The translations under genes were made by a program, and so were the position numbers. Shown here piece by piece: positions 9,106 through 20,300 of a stretch of DNA of 64,000 nt. Location of the stretch: positions 5,584,556 to 5,648,555 of the forward strand of contig NZ_CM001558.1 of assembly GCF_000281895.1 (NCBI RefSeq), read 5' to 3'. The notes under the pieces were generated by a model. The model ran no database searches. It was not told the origin of the DNA and saw nothing but the letters and a program-made list of their open reading frames with translations. Origin of the DNA: Pseudomonas fluorescens Q2-87 (GTDB lineage: Bacteria; Pseudomonadota; Gammaproteobacteria; Pseudomonadales; Pseudomonadaceae). Within the stretch, counting starts at the first letter, position 1; each line of letters begins with the position of its first letter.

Positions 9106-11880
9106 GTGCGCTGGCTCAGGATTGCCATAGGCTTTACCGTTACCCTGCTGACGCTGCTCTGCGTGCTCCCGGCCCAGGCCGCGCCAGGCAGTGGCTGGGC
9201 GGTATTGCTCGATGAACAGGGCGACCTGAAACTCAGCGACATCCGCTCTGCCCGCTACACCAATCAATTCAGTCCCGTCGACCTGGACCGCCTCAGGGCG
9301 GCCGAACCCGGCGGGGCCTTGTGGCTCCGTTTCCGCCTGGCGCCCGACAGGCATGAACAGATCCTGCGAATTTTCGCCCCCGACCTGCTACGCCTGAATC
9401 TCTATGTGCTGGACGGCGACGCGCTGATCGACCAGCAAGTCAGCGGCAACTCGCTGCCCCATACCGAACCTACGGTGCCCAGCAACGACTTCATGTTGCC
9501 CCTGCCCCGCAGCGAGAAACCACTGGACGTCTACCTGCGACTGGCATCCCGGCATGAACTGCGCCCGTACGTGACCCTGCAATCGGCGGTCGTGGCGGCG
9601 GCCGACCAGAACCAGACGCTGGTCTATGGGCTGCTGTTCGGCTGCATCGCCATGCTGATCCTGCACAACCTCACCCGCTACGCCTATACCCGCTCGCGCA
9701 GTTGCCTGTGGCTGGCGGCCTGTGAAGGGCTGCTGATGCTGAGCCTGATCCTGCTGCTGAACCTGGCCGGGCCCTGGCTGCCCGACTGGCCGGAAGTCCA
9801 GACGCCAGGCGCCTACCTGGCCCTGCTGCTGACGGCACCCTGCGGCCTGATGTTCGCCTACCGCTTTTTCGCCCCCCTGGGCCCGCACCCGCTGAACCGG
9901 CTGCTGCTTGGGGACATCGTATTCATCATGCTGTGCAGCCTGTTGCTGCTGTTCGTCAACACGCTGCCGCTCAATATCATGACCTATGCCCTGGTGGCCC
10001 TGGCCGGCTTGAGCATGCTGTTCGTCAGCGCCTGGCACTGGCAAAAGGGCTACCGCCCGGCACGGCTGTTCGTCGCGGCCATGGTGGTCTTCAACCTGGG
10101 CACGCTGATCATCCTTCCCGCCTTGCAAGGGCTGACGGAAGTCCCGCCCCAGGGCCTGATCATCACGCTGCTGGTGTTCATCTGCATCAGTGGCCTGTTG
10201 ATGAGTGTCGCCCTGGGCGAGCGCCAGCGTTCGATCAACGAAAGCCGCTTCAGCATCAGCCGCGACCTGGCGGCGAGCAACGCCGAGATCAATGCCAAGG
10301 CCGAGTTCCTGGCCAAGATCAGCCACGAGATCCGTACCCCGATGAACGGCGTGCTGGGCATGACCGAGTTGCTGCTGGGCACACCGCTGTCGGTCAAGCA
10401 GCGCGACTACGTGCAGACAATCCACAGCGCCGGCAATGAACTGTTGACCCTGATCAACGAGATTCTCGACATCTCCCGCCTCGAATCCGGGCAGATCGAA
10501 CTGGATGACGTGCAGTTCGACCTCAACGCGCTGATCGAGGACTGCCTGAGCATCTTCCGCGCCAAGGCCGAACAGCAGAATGTCGAGCTGATCAGCTTTA
10601 TCCAGCCACAGGTGCCGCGCGTGATCAGCGGCGACCCGACCCGATTGCGCCAAGCGCTGCTGAGCCTTTTGGAAAACGCCCTGAAAAAAACCGACGAGGG
10701 CGAGGTATTGATCGTCGTCGCCCTCGACGAACGCAGCAACCAGCCGCGCCTGCGCATTGCGGTGCAGGACAGCGGCTCGCCGATGGATGCCGAAGAACGA
10801 GACACGCTGATGCATGCAGAACTGCACAGCAAGAACTTCCTCTCGGCCACGCGCCTGGGCGGCAACCTGGGCCTGGTCATCGCTCGCCAGTTGATCATCC
10901 TGATGCACGGCGAGTTCGGCATCAAAAGCGGCAGCAGCCAGGGCAGTACCTTGTGGCTGACCTTGCCCCTGGATCCCGATCGCCTCGAACATCCGACTTC
11001 CGATCTCGATGGCCCGCTGCAAGGGGCACGGGTGTTGATCGTCGACGACAACGACACCTGCCGCAAAGTACTGGTGCAGCAGTGCAGCGCCTGGGGCCTG
11101 AACGTCAGCGCGGTGCCGTCCGGCAAGGAAGCCCTGGCACTGCTGCGCACCAAGGCGCACCTGCGCGACTATTTCGATGTGGTCCTGCTGGACCAGAACA
11201 TGCCCGGCATGACCGGCATGCAACTGGCGGCCAAGATCAAGGAAGACCCGAGCCTGAACCACGACATCCTGTTGATCATGCTCACCGGCATCAGCAACGC
11301 GCCGAGCAAGATCGTGGCGCGCAACAGCGGCGTCAAGCGCATCCTCGCCAAGCCGGTGGCCGGCTATACCCTCAAGACGACCCTGGCGGACGAGTTGAAC
11401 CAGCGCAACCGGGGCCAGGCCACGACCGTGCAGGCCAATGCCGGTCCGCCCACCCCGGTCAAGGTTCCGAGCGATTTCCGCATTCTCGTGGCCGAGGACA
11501 ACAGCATTTCCACCAAGGTCATCCGGGGCATGCTCGGCAAGCTCAACCTGCAACCGGACACCGCCAGCAACGGCGAGGAAGCCCTCAAGGCCATGAAGGA
11601 GCAGCGCTACGACCTGGTCTTGATGGACTGCGAAATGCCGATCCTCGATGGCTTTTCCGCCACCCAGCAACTTCGCGCCTGGGAAGTCGGCAACCAACGG
11701 ACCCGTACTCCGGTGGTGGCGCTCACCGCGCACATCCTCGCCGAGCACAAGGAGCGCGCCCGTCAGGCCGGGATGGATGGGCACATGGCCAAGCCGGTGG
11801 AGTTGTCACAGTTGCGCGAGCTGATCGAACACTGGGTGGCCCAGCGCGATCAGCAGAACCGTACCGCGCAAACCTCCTGA
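9106..11880 (+). CDS. retS: Hybrid sensor kinase RetS
   Basis: A 924-residue inner-membrane hybrid histidine kinase that, in P. aeruginosa, antagonises GacS to switch between acute and chronic lifestyles. The order is signal peptide (residues 1-25), periplasmic 7TMR-DISMED2 sensor domain (about 30-165), seven-helix membrane region (about 185-385), HisKA with phospho-acceptor H407 in KISHEIRTPMNG, ATPase domain, and two receiver domains with acceptor aspartates D696 and D841. The ATPase G1 box reads DSGSP instead of DxGxG, so kinase activity may be weak; the protein may work mainly by dimerising with GacS. The GTG start at 9106 has AAGGGA about 9 nt upstream. Position after purD matches recalled P. 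aeruginosa retS. Confidence 0.93.
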   Translation: MRWLRIAIGFTVTLLTLLCVLPAQAAPGSGWAVLLDEQGDLKLSDIRSARYTNQFSPVDLDRLRAAEPGGALWLRFRLAPDRHEQILRIFAPDLLRLNLYVLDGDALIDQQVSGNSLPHTEPTVPSNDFMLPLPRSEKPLDVYLRLASRHELRPYVTLQSAVVAAADQNQTLVYGLLFGCIAMLILHNLTRYAYTRSRSCLWLAACEGLLMLSLILLLNLAGPWLPDWPEVQTPGAYLALLLTAPCGLMFAYRFFAPLGPHPLNRLLLGDIVFIMLCSLLLLFVNTLPLNIMTYALVALAGLSMLFVSAWHWQKGYRPARLFVAAMVVFNLGTLIILPALQGLTEVPPQGLIITLLVFICISGLLMSVALGERQRSINESRFSISRDLAASNAEINAKAEFLAKISHEIRTPMNGVLGMTELLLGTPLSVKQRDYVQTIHSAGNELLTLINEILDISRLESGQIELDDVQFDLNALIEDCLSIFRAKAEQQNVELISFIQPQVPRVISGDPTRLRQALLSLLENALKKTDEGEVLIVVALDERSNQPRLRIAVQDSGSPMDAEERDTLMHAELHSKNFLSATRLGGNLGLVIARQLIILMHGEFGIKSGSSQGSTLWLTLPLDPDRLEHPTSDLDGPLQGARVLIVDDNDTCRKVLVQQCSAWGLNVSAVPSGKEALALLRTKAHLRDYFDVVLLDQNMPGMTGMQLAAKIKEDPSLNHDILLIMLTGISNAPSKIVARNSGVKRILAKPVAGYTLKTTLADELNQRNRGQATTVQANAGPPTPVKVPSDFRILVAEDNSISTKVIRGMLGKLNLQPDTASNGEEALKAMKEQRYDLVLMDCEMPILDGFSATQQLRAWEVGNQRTRTPVVALTAHILAEHKERARQAGMDGHMAKPVELSQLRELIEHWVAQRDQQNRTAQTS

Positions 11881-11942
11881 GCCGACAGGCGGTAAATCGC
11901 CTGTTAGACTTCCGTCGTCTTCCTCCGCCTTGAGCCTCGATC

Positions 11943-12539
11943 ATGCTTCATGTGCTGTTCAGCGTTTACCTGAAGATGCTGGTGCTCTACAGCCCCTTCT
12001 TCGTGCTTTCGTGTTTTATCGGCCTGACGCGTGGCTATTCGCGTAAAGAACAACGGCGCCTGGCCTGGAAGGTCGCAACCGCGACGCTGGTGTCCAGCGT
12101 GTTGCTGTATTTGTTCGGGCGAGTGATTTTCAGCGTGTTCGGCATCACTGTGGATGCGTTCCGCATCGGCGCCGGCAGCGTATTGTTCATCTCGGCGCTG
12201 GGCATGGCCCAAGGCAAGTCGGCGGTACAGACTGACAATGTCCAGCAGGACGTCACCATCGTCCCGCTGACCATTCCATTGACCGTTGGCCCTGGCACCA
12301 TCGGCGCCCTGCTGGTGATGGGCGTGAGCCAGCCGCACTGGGACGACAAACTCATGGCCATCATCAGCATCGCCCTGGCCAGCTTCACCGTCGGGGTGGT
12401 GCTCTACCTGTCCAGCCGCATCGAGCGGATTCTTGGCGACCAGGGCTTGCAGATCGTCAGCCGCCTGATGGGGCTGTTTGTGTGCGCGCTGGCGGCGCAG
12501 ATTATTTTCACCGGAGTGAAAGGCTACCTGGTGCCGTAG
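11943..12539 (+). CDS. MarC family integral membrane protein
   Basis: A 198-residue protein with about six membrane helices and the conserved MarC-family motif TIPLTVGPGTIGALLV in the middle, plus FRIGAGSVLF before it. The MarC (UPF0056) family is widespread; its transport role is unproven and the old link to multiple antibiotic resistance is doubtful. It lies 62 bp after retS, separated by a 7-bp hairpin (11885-11904). In the recalled P. aeruginosa order a gene here directly precedes urtA; in this window the toxin locus begins 18 bp downstream. Confidence 0.88.
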   Translation: MLHVLFSVYLKMLVLYSPFFVLSCFIGLTRGYSRKEQRRLAWKVATATLVSSVLLYLFGRVIFSVFGITVDAFRIGAGSVLFISALGMAQGKSAVQTDNVQQDVTIVPLTIPLTVGPGTIGALLVMGVSQPHWDDKLMAIISIALASFTVGVVLYLSSRIERILGDQGLQIVSRLMGLFVCALAAQIIFTGVKGYLVP

Positions 12540-12547
12540 CCCTGGCA

Positions 12548-12565
12548 GCGCCTGGGGTCAGGCGC
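12548..12565. terminator. Hairpin at marC / 12558 gene junction
   Basis: A perfect 7-bp stem GCGCCTG / CAGGCGC with a 4-base loop lies at the junction of two convergent genes and overlaps the stop codon of the minus-strand gene. It probably acts in both directions, but there is no T-run. Confidence 0.4.
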
Positions 12566-13376
12566 GCTTGCGGCGGGCGAACCTTCGGCTCAGGACTTCC
12601 CGGCGATGCACGCCCAGATACTCTTCGATGTCCTGGCGGAACTCTTCGTAACGAACCGGGTTGAAGGTCACGAATGATTTGCCGCGGAAAATCTCTCGCG
12701 CTGAAGACTGCCAGTTCACGAAAAGAACCCCACCGTTACTCGAGGCGCCGGTCTGTTTTATCGAAGTGGACGAGGCGATCAGGATGCCGTTGGCCAATTG
12801 TTCGCACGGGATGACCGATAGGCGTGCACCGTCAGCCGTCTTGACCTGATTGTTGAACAGACTGATGGTCTGCTCATCGCGCTTCAAGCCATCGATCGTG
12901 GTGTTCACCACCGCCCCCAGCACCGTCGCGGCCGGCACGCTGGCCTTCACACCCTCGATGATCCCCTTGACGATATCGCTGATGACAAAATCCATGTCCA
13001 CCCGCCGGGTACTTTCGGAATAACGGGTATAGCCGTCATCGGCGACAAAGCAGCCCAGGTCGTGCAGGCACTGGATGAACGCGTCGTACCACGCCCGGGT
13101 ATTCTTGCCGCCGGGCACTTCGAAATTGGCTTCCATAATGGCCATGGTCATCAGGTTTTCCATGATCGCCATGTTATTGAGCGACATGTTGTTGCCATAG
13201 CCAACAAGCGCATCGCCTAGCATAAGCGCGTCCATGTCCTTGGTCGGGCTGTCAGGCTGCTCCAGCGACCGGCGTACACGCCGCCCCGTAACGGCCAGCG
13301 TCCTGCGCCGGTTTATACGGGCCTGGATCAACTCAACACTTTGCGCCACACTGATCGAACTTTCGAACTGTTCCAT
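12558..13376 (-). CDS. Uncharacterised toxin-locus protein, paralogue of the 13604 gene
   Basis: A 272-residue protein that I do not recognise. No signal peptide is seen; a weakly hydrophobic stretch lies at about 136-160 and the C-terminus is strongly basic (LSRRFARRKRA). Residues ~95-255 can be aligned by eye with residues ~53-200 of the divergent neighbour at 13604-14245. Shared marks are W/LG (W96, L107-G108), DF (129-130), LK (164-165), a conserved Pro (190), F-x-NW (219-222) and SAR (225-227). The two thus look like diverged copies of one family. It starts at ATG 13376 with AAGGAAG about 8 nt upstream. Proximity to the Tcd-like toxin suggests an accessory, co-secreted or immunity role, which is inference only. 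Confidence 0.7.
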   Translation of the reverse strand: MEQFESSISVAQSVELIQARINRRRTLAVTGRRVRRSLEQPDSPTKDMDALMLGDALVGYGNNMSLNNMAIMENLMTMAIMEANFEVPGGKNTRAWYDAFIQCLHDLGCFVADDGYTRYSESTRRVDMDFVISDIVKGIIEGVKASVPAATVLGAVVNTTIDGLKRDEQTISLFNNQVKTADGARLSVIPCEQLANGILIASSTSIKQTGASSNGGVLFVNWQSSAREIFRGKSFVTFNPVRYEEFRQDIEEYLGVHRREVLSRRFARRKRA

Positions 13377-13603
13377 AATCGTCTTCCTTGTTGTGAGTTA
13401 ACGTTCGCTCCTGCGAACCAGCCTCAATCTAATTCACACTTCCAAAAAACAACAACACCAACTAATTGCAATATATGTAGCCCACAACGCCTGCCACAAC
13501 TTCAACATCCGGACTTATATTCACGCCCATCCGCACGAGAAGAGCATTCATTATGATCTGTCCAGAAAGTGCGACAGCACACTCAACTTAGCGGAAAGCT
13601 TTC
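13377..13603. promoter_or_regulatory. A/T-rich divergent promoter region in the toxin locus
   Basis: A 227-bp gap between the two divergent paralogous genes. It is visibly more A/T-rich than the surrounding chromosome (A-runs near 13445-13460, ATATATG near 13471). Promoters for both genes must lie here, but I see no strong consensus pair. Confidence 0.45.
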
Positions 13604-14245
13604 ATGAATAATGGACTATTAACCGGGCTGGTCACCGGCCCCAATCTGTTCTCGTATATCGGCGCACCGTCCCTGCCCGACCACAACGACATCGCCGATT
13701 GCAATAACGTCGCCACCCGATCAGCCGATCTCGGCCATCATCGCTACGCAGATCCCAAGGGCTGGTTCGAAGAATATGCCCGCACCTTGGACTTCCTCGG
13801 TTGGTCGCTGTATGGCGACTCCATCCACACACGGACACAACATATTGTCTCGGGCTCCGTGGCTGATTTCCTTGTGGAGAGCGCCTACGCGATGAAGGAT
13901 GCACGGCAGGCAAACGCGATGATCGATACCCTCGACACATTGAAGACCGATCACCCGGCCCTACTCTCCTTTGACAACGAAACCCAGGAAGGCGAGACGT
14001 TCCAAGTTGTCCCGGCCCGATACGACGCACAAGGCAACCTGCATATTGCCCTGTTCAAACTTGAACTGAGTGTTGAAGTAAAAAGACGCAGCTTCCTGTT
14101 CTGGAATTGGGAAAAACGCTCGGCCAGGATTATCCAGCGCAGGGCTTTTTTGAAGCTGGACAGACGGGAACTCGACAGCAAAAGAGCGCTTGTCGACAGG
14201 TTAGTGAATGAACACTTGATGAGACGATTCAACTTAAGAAAATGA
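13604..14245 (+). CDS. Uncharacterised toxin-locus protein, paralogue of the 12558 gene
   Basis: A 213-residue soluble-looking protein, not recognised. The N-terminal 20 residues are uncharged and glycine-rich (MNNGLLTGLVTGPNLFSYIG), the C-terminus is basic. From about W54 to 200 it shares spaced residues with the divergent 272-residue neighbour: W54, L65-G66, D88-F89, L113-K114, P137, F-x-NW at 166-169 and SAR at 173-175. It starts at ATG 13604 with GCGGAAAG upstream. It converges on the Tcd-like toxin gene, with a hairpin between them. A role as chaperone, partner or antidote of the toxin is possible but unsupported by any known domain. Confidence 0.7.
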   Translation: MNNGLLTGLVTGPNLFSYIGAPSLPDHNDIADCNNVATRSADLGHHRYADPKGWFEEYARTLDFLGWSLYGDSIHTRTQHIVSGSVADFLVESAYAMKDARQANAMIDTLDTLKTDHPALLSFDNETQEGETFQVVPARYDAQGNLHIALFKLELSVEVKRRSFLFWNWEKRSARIIQRRAFLKLDRRELDSKRALVDRLVNEHLMRRFNLRK

Positions 14246-14254
14246 TCGTCCAGC

Positions 14255-14290
14255 GGGTTGCGGGTGATAACACCTGCAACCCTCCTTTAT
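14255..14290. terminator. Terminator hairpin between convergent toxin-locus genes
   Basis: GGGTTGCGGGTG, ATAA loop, CACCTGCAACCC: a 12-bp stem with one mismatch, followed by a T-rich stretch on the plus strand. It lies between the stop of the 213-residue gene and the stop of the large toxin gene, so it may serve both. Confidence 0.7.
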
Positions 14291-14322
14291 TCAAAGCCCA
14301 CGCGTAGATGGACTGCCTGGGA

Positions 14323-17300
14323 TCAATCCACCGAGTTGGTTTCCACCTCGGGGGACACCTCCAACAACGCTTGCAGCGTGACGCCGTTCGAGACGTCCTG
14401 CAGGGCGCTCAACCGCTCCACTAACGTTGAAACGGCATAATGTCGATGCTCACCGAAACTGAGCAGCACATCGCCACGCAAGGTGACGTCCGCCGCATAC
14501 ACTTGGCGAAGAATCAGACTATGTCCGCTGTTGGGATCAAGGATAACCAGGTGCTCCTGGACCCTGCTGAGCAATAACTCATCAGGCTCATCCAGCTCCC
14601 AGACCAACTTGCCGGGAACAGTCACCGGGCCGCCCAGCGGAGGCCGGCAGTCGAGGACGACCGACTTGATTCTCAACCAGGCCGTCCTGGACAGTCGGTA
14701 ACTCACCGCGCCCTGGCCCATGCGCAGGACCAAGACCCTGACGTCATCCGGCATCAACGCCACGAGATCATCGACCTTCGATTCCTGGCTCTCGACCACC
14801 AGCACTTCGCCGTCACGCTGGACATAACTCAGCGGCCCGCCCAGGCCCGTATCTGGCAGGGCAAGCAGCCTTCCATTGCTGCTTTCATGAAGCAGTACAT
14901 TGGTCTGCCGCTGGGTCCCCAATACATCGAACGATTCCGGGATGGCGGCCTTGGGAACCCGGATCACCCGTTCCGTCCCGGTCACGAACCACTTCAGGCT
15001 ACCGGACTCCTCCACCGACAACAGCGGACTATGGGGCACCCGGGCGACCAACTGCCTGAGGCCGTCGATCTCCCGCCCCCCTTGAGTGGCGACCCACTCC
15101 CGAGTGACACCGGTGATCCGTGCCGGCTCCCCATCGCGCAACACGACCACCACGCCGTCGAGTGTCACGCCGCGCAAGCCAGCCCCCTCGACCGTCAGTT
15201 CGCCAAACTGCCAGGGCGCCCATTCACGTTGCGGTTGGGGTAGCGCTTCCGATTGCAGCAATTGCGAACCCTCGCCGAAGGCAGCGTCGAGCGTTTGCGG
15301 ATCGATAAACCCCTGGCGATAGATTTCGCCACTCGCCACGTCGAACAACCAGGCCGCCTCGCTATCCGGGGTGGCCCCCAGCAGCCGCAACTCCGTTGCG
15401 CTACCTAAGTCAGCCAGCAGCAACCGGTTGCCGACGTACCAGGCGCACAACCGCTCGTCACCGCTAACGTTGGTCAAACCGATGAGGACAAGACTTTTAC
15501 TCCCGTGCCGCTGGGCCAACGTGTCCAGTTCCGACCACCACTGTGCCCGGCCCTTGAACCACTGTTCCCTAACGCCAGCCAGCGCCAGGTCGCCTTGGCC
15601 ACTCAGGTTGTAGAACACGCCTCCCGAGGTCAGGGCCACGTAGCCACCGTCAACGGCGATGACATTTTCCAGGCTAGGGGTGTTGGTCCACCTGTTGGAC
15701 CAATGCCCCTTGCCCTCCACCAGAGTACGCCGCCTGCTGCACAGTTCCTGTTTGAGCCTGTCGTAGATGACAAACACATCGCTATCATCCGGTGGTGCAA
15801 GCAGCGTCAGATCGGTCATGTTCTTGATCGAGTCGGGCCATCCACGCGGCTGGTTTCGCCTCGGCGCGGGACGGATGATCAAGCGGTCACTGCGGCGAAC
15901 CCAGGCCATGTCCCGCCATTGCGCGTCGGACTTCCAACAGATCGAAACGAAGGGCGCCGGCTGCCAATTGACGGTGACAAAAGTGTCCTCCGGGTTGGTA
16001 TTCGGCGTCAGGGGCAGGCTGTCGCCCAGCACCTGCGACCAGTCGGCCAGCGTCTCGCTGGCGCTCAAGGCCGGTTCCATTACCAGATCCAGCTCTCGCG
16101 TGTTTGAACTGAGCAGCAGCTGCCCATCATGGATTACATACCTCAGCACATCGACGGTCTGGTCCGCGCGGGTGACTTGCTGGACGACATGAATCACTCC
16201 TTGGGCGTCCGCCTCGATGCTCTTGATGGTGCTTACCAGGTTGCTGGTGCTGCGCAACCAATACCGATGGCTCAATAACCCGGTGAGCGCATCGACTTGC
16301 CAGATGATCAGGGTCTGCGGATTGTAGAAATAGCAGGCACTGCCCACCACCGCCCCCAGCAGCGCCTCACCGGCACCCGGCAGATCATCGCGGATATAAA
16401 GGAAACGGTCCTCCTTCGCGTCATACCAGGCGGTGATCCGGCGGGGCTCGTCCGGGTCCTCAAATGGAATGAGGTGGTGGCTAATCGGTGTGTACGCCAT
16501 CGCTAGACGGTGGTCTCGAGCCAGGGCCTTGAAATGATCCTGCAATGTTTGCTGATCCATGTCGGGCGGTGCGTCCAGTTCCAAAAGCACCAGCGTGCGA
16601 TTGGTCAGATCAACCTTGAATATTTGATTGTCGGCGAGCCGCAGTGAAATCTCATGGCGCCACCCTCCAACGATCGTCACCTGAACGTCGTCGATGAAAA
16701 ACTTATCGTAACTCTCAATCCTTATCTCTTGCTCCGAGGCCCAAGAGGCGTCCATAAACCAAGTGGACACCTGCAGGCTCGTCGATTCCAGGCTCAGTCT
16801 CACGCCGGGGTGAATGACCAATGCGCATCGTTTGCCGGCCCCCTGGATTTTATAAGCGATCATGTTGTGCCAAATCGGCGGAATAAGAGGCACCACCAGT
16901 GAACGGTCAGCACTGTCGAGCACCACGTCGATCACCGTTTGCCGATAATCGGGAACCATGCGACGGACGATGTACTCGCTGGGAAACGAATAAAAGGAAA
17001 ACTGAAATTGCCAGCTGCCGTCCGCTTTCCTTTTCTCCAGGCGTCGCGCCGTGTCGAACCCGGTGTCATGACGCGATGTCGCGAATGGCAGGGCGATGTA
17101 CTCATATCGGTAACAGGTTTGCGGTGTGCAGGGCAGTACGATGACTTGGCCGGCAGGTGGCTTGAATGCAACTTGACCCGGCAGACCTAGATCTCGACGA
17201 ATGTTAATGGCCCGATCGTAATCGAGCTCTATCGTTGGCACCCCAAAATGATCGCGTTGTGGATAGAGCTTGGGGCTGTCCAACATCAATGCGCCCCGAG

Positions 17301-20300
17301 TCAGATCTAGCGTCTGGACGATCAACGAGGAGCGCGGCAGCCATGCACCCTGCCTGGCATCAAACCGGTACGCCTGCAGATGAGCCTTGGCGATTTCATC
17401 GAATAACAACCCGACCTCTTTGGCTTCTTCGGCGACGATAGCAAAACCCTGGGCCAGCGCCCCCACCCCCACCGCCAACCCACCTAGAATCACAGCGGCG
17501 CCACCAAGCACCGCGCCAGCGGTCGTGGCACCAACGGCGTACGCGCCCACCGACAACACCAGGCTGGCCGAATCGAAAGCCAATTGGGTGCCGAACTGAG
17601 CGCGTTCAACATCGTTGTGGGCCGTCGACAATTGGTAGATGTCGAACCCGACATTGGCCAACTGCAACAATCCCCCGGTCGCTTCGCTCATGCTGGAGCC
17701 CACTGCTGCCTTGACCACGGGCGCGACGGTGCGGGCAATCAGTTTCTCTTCGACCAGTGCCTGCCGAACCAGGCCGACCAGGCCCGCGATATCCACCACG
17801 TTGCCATGCGCCAACTGCGCGTAATTGACATAGGCGTGCAAGCGGACCGCCAGGGTCAGGGGCCGACCAGACCCCTCTTGGCTTCGCAACGCGTTCATCA
17901 GCGCCTGTATGGCGAAACCGGCGTTCAGCGTGTGGACACTCCCCACCTCGGTGGGATCGCTTGGCACGAAGGGTTTGTTGGCCAATGCCGAAAACTGTTC
18001 CGAGAGGTAGCTTTTTATCCGCAGGAGCCGATGGTCATCCGTGACGACCCGGACCAGTTGCTCAGGATTGACCGGATCGATCAGGCTCACCCGGTACGCC
18101 CCATCCGGCGTGACCTCCAGCGTGTCGAACAACGGCACAAGATGAGCCGCCAGTTGGTTTTCCTGCTGGAGCCGGCTCGTCGCTTGTTCGATCTGCCGGC
18201 TCCACCAATGTCCATCCAGGGCCAGTAGACAGCTGCCCAGCCGAGGATTGTTCTGCAACGACTGCCCACGGGCGCTGGCCAACCGCTGCCTCATAGGGCG
18301 TTGCGACTGCCCAGGCAAGGCGCCGGGTTGCAGCAGATGCTCCACCGTGAACCCATCGGACAGCTGCAAGGCCGAGACCTTTTCATTTTGCAGGTCGATC
18401 AGATCGAATTCCGGTCGGTTTTCAGAACCATAGGCGGCGTAATAGCGGGCCATGCCCTCTTTCTGGAAAAAATGCTCCAAGCCACGCAGGAATGCCTCCG
18501 GGCCCTCGAACTTGCACAGGCCAAAATTGGGGTCGAAAAAATGATAGAGGGAGCGTTCTGCGCTGACGGTCTTGGCCACCAGCATTGAATGGTTGTCCGA
18601 GTTGAGCAATAGCGTACGGGGGCCAATGTGCTTCTCGAGCGCGGCAGTGACCCGATCAAGGTTCGCCTGTCCAAGCGACGTACCGACGTCACTCATCGGT
18701 ACGTCCCGCAGGGCTTCCAGCGCGTGGAGGAAGCCTTGGGAATCGTCTTGCTCCGGTTCGAGCACAGCCAGGAAGAAACGCTCGCGTAAAAGTCCGGAGG
18801 CGCTATCACCTTGGGCCAGCGCCGCGCTCATCACCAGCGCCAACGGATAGCAGCGCCCCCCAATCGCCTCGCCATCGCGATTGAGCAACAAATCCTGAGG
18901 AACCATTTGAACGCCGTTGTGCCCGAATCCGTCAAGCAACTGCCCTGACCGCTCAATAACCTCGATACGATGCTCAAGGGCGGCCACTTTCTGGATTCGC
19001 GCCACCTGACGTCCCCACTGGAACAAGGTCCGTGCCTCCTTCAAGGCGGTTTTTTTCAGTTCCAGTGCGCTGTCGGACGGCATCGACGCGTAAGCCGGAT
19101 CGCCTCCCAGGCCGCTCATGAATCGTGCGGCCTTGCGCTTGTACAGCTGCCGCTCGATGGCCGCATAACGTCCGGAAACGCCCTGTTCGGCTACGCCGTT
19201 GGCCAGGTTTTCCAGCTCGCTGGTGGCTGCATTGAAATGCGGGTTATCCAGGGAGTCCATCCCCAGTAGCAGGCCCAGCGACAACCGCTGCAAAGGACTC
19301 GCTTCAATGAAGCGGCGGGCGCCACTGGCGATGTCACTCAGCACTTCATCAATTCCCTGGTCGCGGATTTTTTCATCGCTCAGGAAGACCGGAACAAGCG
19401 CGTCAGGTGACTGGCTCTTGATGAGCTGGCGATCATCGAAACTCAGCGGCAGTGGCTTATCAAAACGGATTTCACCGTCATGCCCCTGGCGCATCGCTTC
19501 GATGAATGGCTCGCCGAGCCCCTCGGCCAAGCGTTCCAGCACGTCGGTCAGCAGCACCGCCCGCCCTTCGATCAGCGGCCAGCCCTGCTGGAACTCGACC
19601 GTAGACTGCTTGAGCAAGTGCGCGATATCGCCGCTGTAGCGCGCCTTATACTGACCCTCACGCCAACGCGCGCGCTCCTCGCGGACCCATTTCTCGGCAT
19701 CGTTGCCGTTGGCCTTCCAGGAGTGATCCTGCTCCTCTTCGGTAGCACCGTTAACCGTCCGGTTGGGTGCAATGGCCGCCTCCTTGCGCAAGGTTGCGGC
19801 CGCCTCAGCGCTCAAGTGCGCCTTCGCGTAGTCGACCATGCCGTCGCGCATGGCTCCAGGGCCCGTCAGATGAATGGTGCCCTCACTCTCGAGCCGAATA
19901 CCGTCGCCAAAATGAGTCGCTACGGCCGTTACCAGGGCAATCGCGGCGGGCACTTGCTCCATCGGCAGTTCGCTCAGCGGCCCATAGGTTTTTTCGAATA
20001 CCTCCTCCGCCACATCCAACATGGCAGCCACATCGCTCGATGAAACACCACGCTGGGCCGCCAACCGCATCGAGGCATCGATCAGTTCGTAATTGGACCG
20101 AAAGCGATCGATCACCGTTTGGAGTATCTCGGCGCCTGGATGAGCCATCAAAAACGCGTTGGATAACGCCTGTTCCATGGCGAGAGCCCGAAGCGCAAAG
20201 GGCCGGGCAAGCCGTTGCTCCGGTGCCTCGAAGACCTCGCCCAGACGCGGCCGGCTCTTCGCGAAAGTTTCCAATGCTGGAAAATACTCAGTTGGAATCC

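Noticed and set aside
9388..11784. A 798-codon minus-strand open frame opposite retS
   Set aside because: Antisense shadow; Gln/Ala/Val-rich with no domain, while the plus strand gives a complete sensor kinase.
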